Shown: piece by piece, positions 23,931 through 27,601 of the stretch | Position numbering within the stretch: the stretch's first letter is position 1 | Layout of the letters: the number at the start of each line of letters is the position of its first letter | Source of the DNA: an uncultured Flammeovirgaceae bacterium | GTDB taxonomy: Bacteria; Bacteroidota; Bacteroidia; Cytophagales; Cyclobacteriaceae | Length of the DNA stretch: 27,601 nt | Reading direction: 5' to 3' | Assembly (NCBI GenBank): GCA_937138955.1 | Contig: CAKZPJ010000050.1 | Coordinates: 1 to 27,601, forward strand | The notes under the pieces: generated by a model | The model's database searches: none | Told to the model about the DNA's origin: nothing | What the model saw: only the letters and a program-made list of their open reading frames with translations | Translations under genes and position numbers: made by a program

Positions 23931-26324
23931 TTATAAGACGTTACCGTCTGGGTTATCGGTAAATGTATTGCCGGCCGAACCAGCTTCAACATCGGCATTT
24001 ACAGTACCATCTGAATAGATTCCGTAGCTACCGCTATTGGTGATTTCACTATTAGTGATATTTACTGTGGCATCGGTGCCTACTCCAATGTTGGTCAAAG
24101 CATCTACGAAGCTGTCAAAGTCGTACTTAGAGCTACCGCCGTAGGTTACTTTTACAAAGTCTAGTACATTATTACCAGTAGAAGAGTCAATTAGAATACC
24201 CCGCCATTTGAATACAGTCGGACTCATAGAAGTAAATTCAATTATAGCATCGGAAGTGCCTTGTGCAATTAGCGAACCACTTTGATCTACTACGAACGGA
24301 ATGTTATTGTCAAACTCAAATAGAGCTCCCGCCTCGATCGTTAGTTGGTCACGAACGGTGATACCACCAGTAACAAAGTACTTAGCACCATCTTTCAATG
24401 CTACCCAAGTACCGGATCCTTCATCTAACGTTCCGCCGAATATTTCAACCGCACCTTTAGTATTGTCAGTAAAGGTAGTATTGGCATCAATTTCACTTAC
24501 TCGCTCTACTTCCAGACCTATGCCGTACTCTTCGTTTCTAACGATAGTGTTGTTTTCAAAAGTAGTTAGAAAGCCGTAGCGATTGTAGATGCCGTACCCT
24601 TCACCATCGGCTATGGTGGTGTTGGTAAGTTGAAGTTCGCCACCTGCATACAGTCCAATAGCTGCCGGTACATCTACGAAATCAGAGAATTCTGTAATGT
24701 TTGTCCCTCCAGTGTAACCAATACTTGCGTAATCTATTTTATTTCTAGAACTAGTAGATGCCATTTTAATACCACCCCAAGGATTATCCTCATCAAAAGC
24801 AGTCATGGTCACTTGATCACTGGCAGTACCATTTACAATAAACGCCCCATCGTCAGTAATTGTGAAAAAAACATCTTCTTCCATACGTAGTTCGGCTCCG
24901 GCATCAATGGTTAAGTCAGCGTTAGCCGTTACACTTCCGGATACGTAGTAGTAAGCATCCCCAGCTAATGAGGGCAATGTAATATCTTCGGACAAAGTAG
25001 AGCCAAATACTTCTACAGCTCCTTCCGTATTACCGCTAAAAGTAGTGGCAGCATCAATGGTTCCGGCAATAGTGATAGCTAATCCTACTCCTGATAGGGT
25101 ATTATCGCTTACGTCATTATCGCTAAAACTGATAAGTTCGCCGAAGCGGATATATATGCCGTACCCCCCACTTTCGGTGATTTCAGTATTGGTAATTGCT
25201 ACTTTGGCACCACTAGCCAATCCAATATTGGCGGGTACATCCACAAAATCAGCAAATTGAGTCATGTTAGTTCCACCAGCAAAGGTGATTACCGCATTGT
25301 TTATTATGTTTCGTCCATCTTGAGATTCAAAAAAGATACCGCCCCATCGAATACCACCTGCGGAGTTGGAGGTAGTAAAGGTGATCATGTTATCCGTTTC
25401 ACCATTAGCAATTAATGCTCCGCCACCGCTGGCAACTGTTAAGAAAGTATTTTCGTCAAACTCTATAACTACTCCAGGTTCTACAGTCAGTACAGCAGTA
25501 GCTGAAATTGACGTTGTAACACGATAGTCAGGTAGGGTAGGGTCGTCAAATACATTTTCCAGTGTACGATCTTCAGTAATATTACTGTTGATAAGCACCG
25601 GATTAGCATCGGCTTCAATCATCACTTCCGCAGTATTCGTATTACCTTCGGGGTCTTCTACCGTTAGGCGAATGGTGTACTCACCTACAACGTCGGGTAC
25701 AAAATCAGCTAGTGCTGGGTTGCTTCCGTCGGCAGTTATAGTAGCTCCACTGCTTCCTGTGGGGGTTTCGGTAATTTCCCATGTGAAAGTAAGGTCGTCA
25801 AAATCAGTGTCTGGATCGGTACTACTGCTGGCATCCAGCATATAAGGAGTGCCAACAGTCACAGTATTGTTATCGTTAGCCTCACTAATTTGCTGGCTAT
25901 TTTCGTCAAGTACAAACGCTATCGGAGGATCGCCTAATGCTTCGGCTGCTGTAACGGTTGCATCATCGGTATCCGTGTTACCATCTTCGTCAGTAACAGT
26001 GAGCGTAAATTCGTAGGGTCCTTCTACATCGGGGGTAAAAGATGCTGCCGCTTGAGTGGCACCGCTTAGTGCAGCACTGCTACCAGTGGGGGCTGAAGTG
26101 AGTGCCCAAGCGTAGGTGAGCGTTCCACCATCGGGGTCGGAAGAGCCACTGCCATCAAGAGTAACGGAACTACCGACAGTAGCCTGCAAGTCTGAGCCAG
26201 CGTTAGCCACCGGCGGAACACCCACCGGCTCCGGATCTTCCTCTGTTTCACAAGCACTTATACTCACCACCAGTACCATTAGTATTAGATAGACCCAGTG
26301 GTTAATTTTGTTGAACATGTTCAT
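23931..26324 (-). CDS. Large surface lipoprotein: two PKD domains and three right-handed beta-helix repeats
   Basis: A 797-residue exported lipoprotein. The lipobox SISAC gives Cys 25, followed by acidic residues (ETEEDPEPV), as in lipoproteins sent to the Bacteroidota cell surface. Two PKD/immunoglobulin-like domains lie at about 38-127 (VGSSVTLDGSGSSDPDGGTL) and 133-237. Then come three units of about 190 residues, anchored at LTVEPGVVIEF (279), LTIDAGAELRM (471) and LTIEAGALFEF (661). Each continues with WGGI or WRGI, a SFVD or DFVD segment, NIG or AIG, and GYGIY or SYGIY; this looks like parallel beta-helix folding. No catalytic residues stand out. It may bind glycans or act in adhesion. 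It is transcribed alone, divergent from the gene at 26503. An alternative ATG two codons downstream changes nothing. Confidence 0.88.
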   Translation of the reverse strand: MNMFNKINHWVYLILMVLVVSISACETEEDPEPVGVPPVANAGSDLQATVGSSVTLDGSGSSDPDGGTLTYAWALTSAPTGSSAALSGATQAAASFTPDVEGPYEFTLTVTDEDGNTDTDDATVTAAEALGDPPIAFVLDENSQQISEANDNNTVTVGTPYMLDASSSTDPDTDFDDLTFTWEITETPTGSSGATITADGSNPALADFVPDVVGEYTIRLTVEDPEGNTNTAEVMIEADANPVLINSNITEDRTLENVFDDPTLPDYRVTTSISATAVLTVEPGVVIEFDENTFLTVASGGGALIANGETDNMITFTTSNSAGGIRWGGIFFESQDGRNIINNAVITFAGGTNMTQFADFVDVPANIGLASGAKVAITNTEITESGGYGIYIRFGELISFSDNDVSDNTLSGVGLAITIAGTIDAATTFSGNTEGAVEVFGSTLSEDITLPSLAGDAYYYVSGSVTANADLTIDAGAELRMEEDVFFTITDDGAFIVNGTASDQVTMTAFDEDNPWGGIKMASTSSRNKIDYASIGYTGGTNITEFSDFVDVPAAIGLYAGGELQLTNTTIADGEGYGIYNRYGFLTTFENNTIVRNEEYGIGLEVERVSEIDANTTFTDNTKGAVEIFGGTLDEGSGTWVALKDGAKYFVTGGITVRDQLTIEAGALFEFDNNIPFVVDQSGSLIAQGTSDAIIEFTSMSPTVFKWRGILIDSSTGNNVLDFVKVTYGGSSKYDFDSFVDALTNIGVGTDATVNITNSEITNSGSYGIYSDGTVNADVEAGSAGNTFTDNPDGNVL

Positions 26325-26383
26325 AATTGGTATAAATTAAATTATATGGTTTGATTTTGACTTTAATACCGAGAGTAGTGCAG

Positions 26384-26424
26384 AGGTAAACATAATAGAA
26401 AAAAAAATTAATATTTGTTTACCT
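26384..26424. repeat. Perfect 9-bp inverted repeat in a divergent promoter region
   Basis: AGGTAAACA (26384-26392) is matched by TGTTTACCT (26416-26424) across 23 AT-rich bases, including an A-run. It lies midway between the starts of the PKD lipoprotein (60 bp away) and the anti-sigma-like gene (79 bp away), where a shared regulator could bind. Confidence 0.6.
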
Positions 26425-26502
26425 AATTCTTTTCGGAGTTATTAAGATGTAAGTTTTGAATGAGAAAACATAACCTGCTATTACCTACTTATTACAAAGT
26501 CT

Positions 26503-27273
26503 ATGGAATTATCACCAAACCAAGAAGAATATATTGAGCGCTATCTCCGGCAGGAGTTATCGGGGGAAGAGCGAGAAGCTTTTGAACAAAAGTTAGCTGA
26601 AGATAAAAATCTACGGGCTGAAGTTCGCTTGCAGCAGGATATTACTACAGGCATTGATCTGTTTGGTGCCGAAGGTCTCAAAAGGCAGTTGCAGCAATCC
26701 GAAGAATCAGCTACAGTTACTAGGTCTCTGCCAGCGAATCCGGTCGAACCCAGCAGCAAGCCTACTAAAGCGGCGCGTCCGCTATATTTTTTTCTAGCTA
26801 CTGCCGCTTCTTTTGCCCTAGTACTAATTGCAGTTTGGTTACTGAACCCGGCTGCTTCGTCGCAGGAGCTTTACACAGCTTACTTTGAGCCGTATCCTAA
26901 TGTAGTAAATCCGATAGAACGTTCCGAAGGTGCTCCTACTGACTTGGCTGGACAAGCAATGTACTACTACGAGCAGGGTAACTACGAGCAAGCGATTAGC
27001 TTATTTGCTCAAGTACCCGTGACTGAAGAAGCATATCAGTTTTATTGGGGAGTAAGCTACTTGGGAGCTGGGCAAGCGCGGGATGCTGAAGTAAAATTGG
27101 AACCGTTATTAGCTAGTACCTCTGGGGTATTTTACGAACCTGCACTCTGGTACACCAGTTTAGCGCAAATTCAATCGGAGCAGACAGAGGTGGCTAAAGC
27201 TTCTCTTCAGCAGCTTATTAATATGCAAGGCGAGTACGCTACTGAAGCGAAAGCCTTATTAGAAAACATTTAA
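26503..27273 (+). CDS. Anti-sigma-like membrane protein with C-terminal TPR region
   Basis: A 256-residue protein with a single membrane helix at about 92-113. The cytosolic N-terminal part (EEYIERYLRQELSGEEREAF, then LAEDKNLRAEVRLQQDI) has the short helical pattern that opens many Bacteroidota anti-sigma-like proteins. The outside part (about 120-256) carries TPR-like helix pairs (MYYYEQGNYEQAISLFAQVP, YWGVSYLGAGQARDAEVKL and the final pair). Membrane proteins of this layout often sense envelope state or help assemble complexes. No sigma factor gene is adjacent, so control of a sigma factor is unproven. It is divergent from the large PKD lipoprotein and shares a region with a 9-bp inverted repeat. 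Confidence 0.82.
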   Translation: MELSPNQEEYIERYLRQELSGEEREAFEQKLAEDKNLRAEVRLQQDITTGIDLFGAEGLKRQLQQSEESATVTRSLPANPVEPSSKPTKAARPLYFFLATAASFALVLIAVWLLNPAASSQELYTAYFEPYPNVVNPIERSEGAPTDLAGQAMYYYEQGNYEQAISLFAQVPVTEEAYQFYWGVSYLGAGQARDAEVKLEPLLASTSGVFYEPALWYTSLAQIQSEQTEVAKASLQQLINMQGEYATEAKALLENI

Positions 27274-27307
27274 CTTCCGATAGTAATTTAGCCTCGCGCT
27301 TTTAGCC

Positions 27308-27340
27308 AAAAAAAAGCTGCCCTAATTAAGAAGCAGCTTT
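27308..27340 (-). terminator. Intrinsic terminator of the fasciclin gene
   Basis: AAAGCTGC (27313-27320) pairs with GCAGCTTT (27333-27340), loop of 12 bases. On the minus strand it is followed by a run of eight T, so it mainly ends transcripts from the fasciclin gene. It may also serve the plus-strand gene ending at 27273. Confidence 0.75.
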
Positions 27341-27356
27341 ACGATACGAATTTTAC

Positions 27357-27391
27357 GTAGGTACTGTCATTGTCATTAATGAAGTACCTAC
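27357..27391. repeat. Long hairpin in the 3' region of the fasciclin gene
   Basis: GTAGGTACT (27357-27365) pairs with AGTACCTAC (27383-27391). Inside it TCATT (27367-27371) pairs with AATGA (27378-27382), so the whole is a 14-bp stem with one bulged base and a 6-base loop. It lies 7 bp past the fasciclin stop, ahead of the T-run terminator. Confidence 0.75.
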
Positions 27392-27398
27392 ATACGTT

Positions 27399-27601
27399 CT
27401 AGGGAGTAGGTAATAGTACCTGATCGATGGCGTGAATAACTCCGCTGGTTGAGAGGTAATCAAAGTCTACTACATTAGCAGTTTCGGTATTAGGGTTGGC
27501 GTCGTCTACAGTTACCGTGGCGCCATCCTGCCCGGGTACCAAGGTAATAGTGAGAGGTGTGCCATTAAGGGCTGTGGTGGAAACTGATTCAGCGGCAGCT
27601 A
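27399..27601 (-). CDS. Fasciclin-domain protein, C-terminal part
   Basis: The minus strand is open from the window edge to a TAG at 27399-27401, giving the last 67 residues. The sequence NGTPLTITL, then ANVVDFDYLSTSGVIHAIDQ and VLLPTP is the end of a FAS1 (fasciclin) domain: the H2-type segment GVIHAIDQVLLP closes the fold. Such domains occur in secreted or lipid-anchored adhesion proteins. The start, signal peptide and number of domains lie outside the window. It is followed by a long hairpin and a terminator. Confidence 0.9.
   Translation of the reverse strand, partial: AAAESVSTTALNGTPLTITLVPGQDGATVTVDDANPNTETANVVDFDYLSTSGVIHAIDQVLLPTP

Noticed and set aside
24301..25845. Several plus-strand open frames within the PKD/beta-helix lipoprotein gene
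   Set aside because: They are antisense shadows of a long, well-supported coding frame with clear domain structure.
26503..27273. Canonical anti-sigma factor for an adjacent ECF sigma factor
   Set aside because: No sigma factor gene is adjacent, and the outer part is TPR-like, so only the layout is reported.

Overview
The window looks like a chromosomal segment of a Bacteroidota bacterium, most likely Cytophagales. Supporting signs are a C-terminal type IX secretion (T9SS) sorting domain at the left edge, TAnnTTTG-type promoter elements, SPII lipoproteins with acidic residues after the cysteine, PKD and fasciclin surface proteins, and many enzymes with the sequence flavour of that order. Genus cannot be set from the sequence alone. 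There are no rRNA or tRNA genes, no CRISPR array, no transposase and no prophage. It is mostly a housekeeping region with a few accessory pieces.

Left part (1-3914): the tail of a T9SS cargo protein; a type II toxin-antitoxin pair (PIN toxin plus small antitoxin) on the minus strand, broken by frameshifts in both genes; an Lrp/AsnC regulator; a PyrR-like phosphoribosyltransferase; and an orphan PAS-type histidine kinase with a good promoter and a small hairpin that covers its ribosome binding site.

Middle (4168-16606): a 910-residue membrane-anchored protein of unknown role (DUF3352-like part plus beta-propeller) converges on MeaB, the chaperone GTPase of methylmalonyl-CoA mutase. After an AT-rich gap come a secreted FecR-like protein and a PAP2 phosphatase. 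A six-gene minus-strand run then reads, in transcription order: uracil phosphoribosyltransferase, Ca/Na antiporter, PIG-L deacetylase, DUF4385 protein, a large PVC-type cytochrome c lipoprotein, and riboflavin synthase. Five perfect copies of a 7-bp repeat lie just upstream of riboflavin synthase.

Right part (16961-27601): a two-gene glycogen breakdown unit (GH133-type debranching enzyme, then alpha-glucan phosphorylase), followed by envelope genes: a small secreted protein, a lipoprotein with two membrane helices, an outer-membrane beta-barrel protein, a large PKD/beta-helix lipoprotein, an anti-sigma-like TPR membrane protein, and the end of a fasciclin protein. Several clear intrinsic terminators and inverted repeats separate these units.

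I found no convincing new multi-gene defence or biosynthetic system. The points most worth a second look are the decayed toxin-antitoxin pair, the heptamer repeat before ribE, the 910-residue unknown protein, the PVC-type cytochrome with its DUF4385/PIG-L neighbours, and the inverted repeats at 26384-26424 and 27357-27391.
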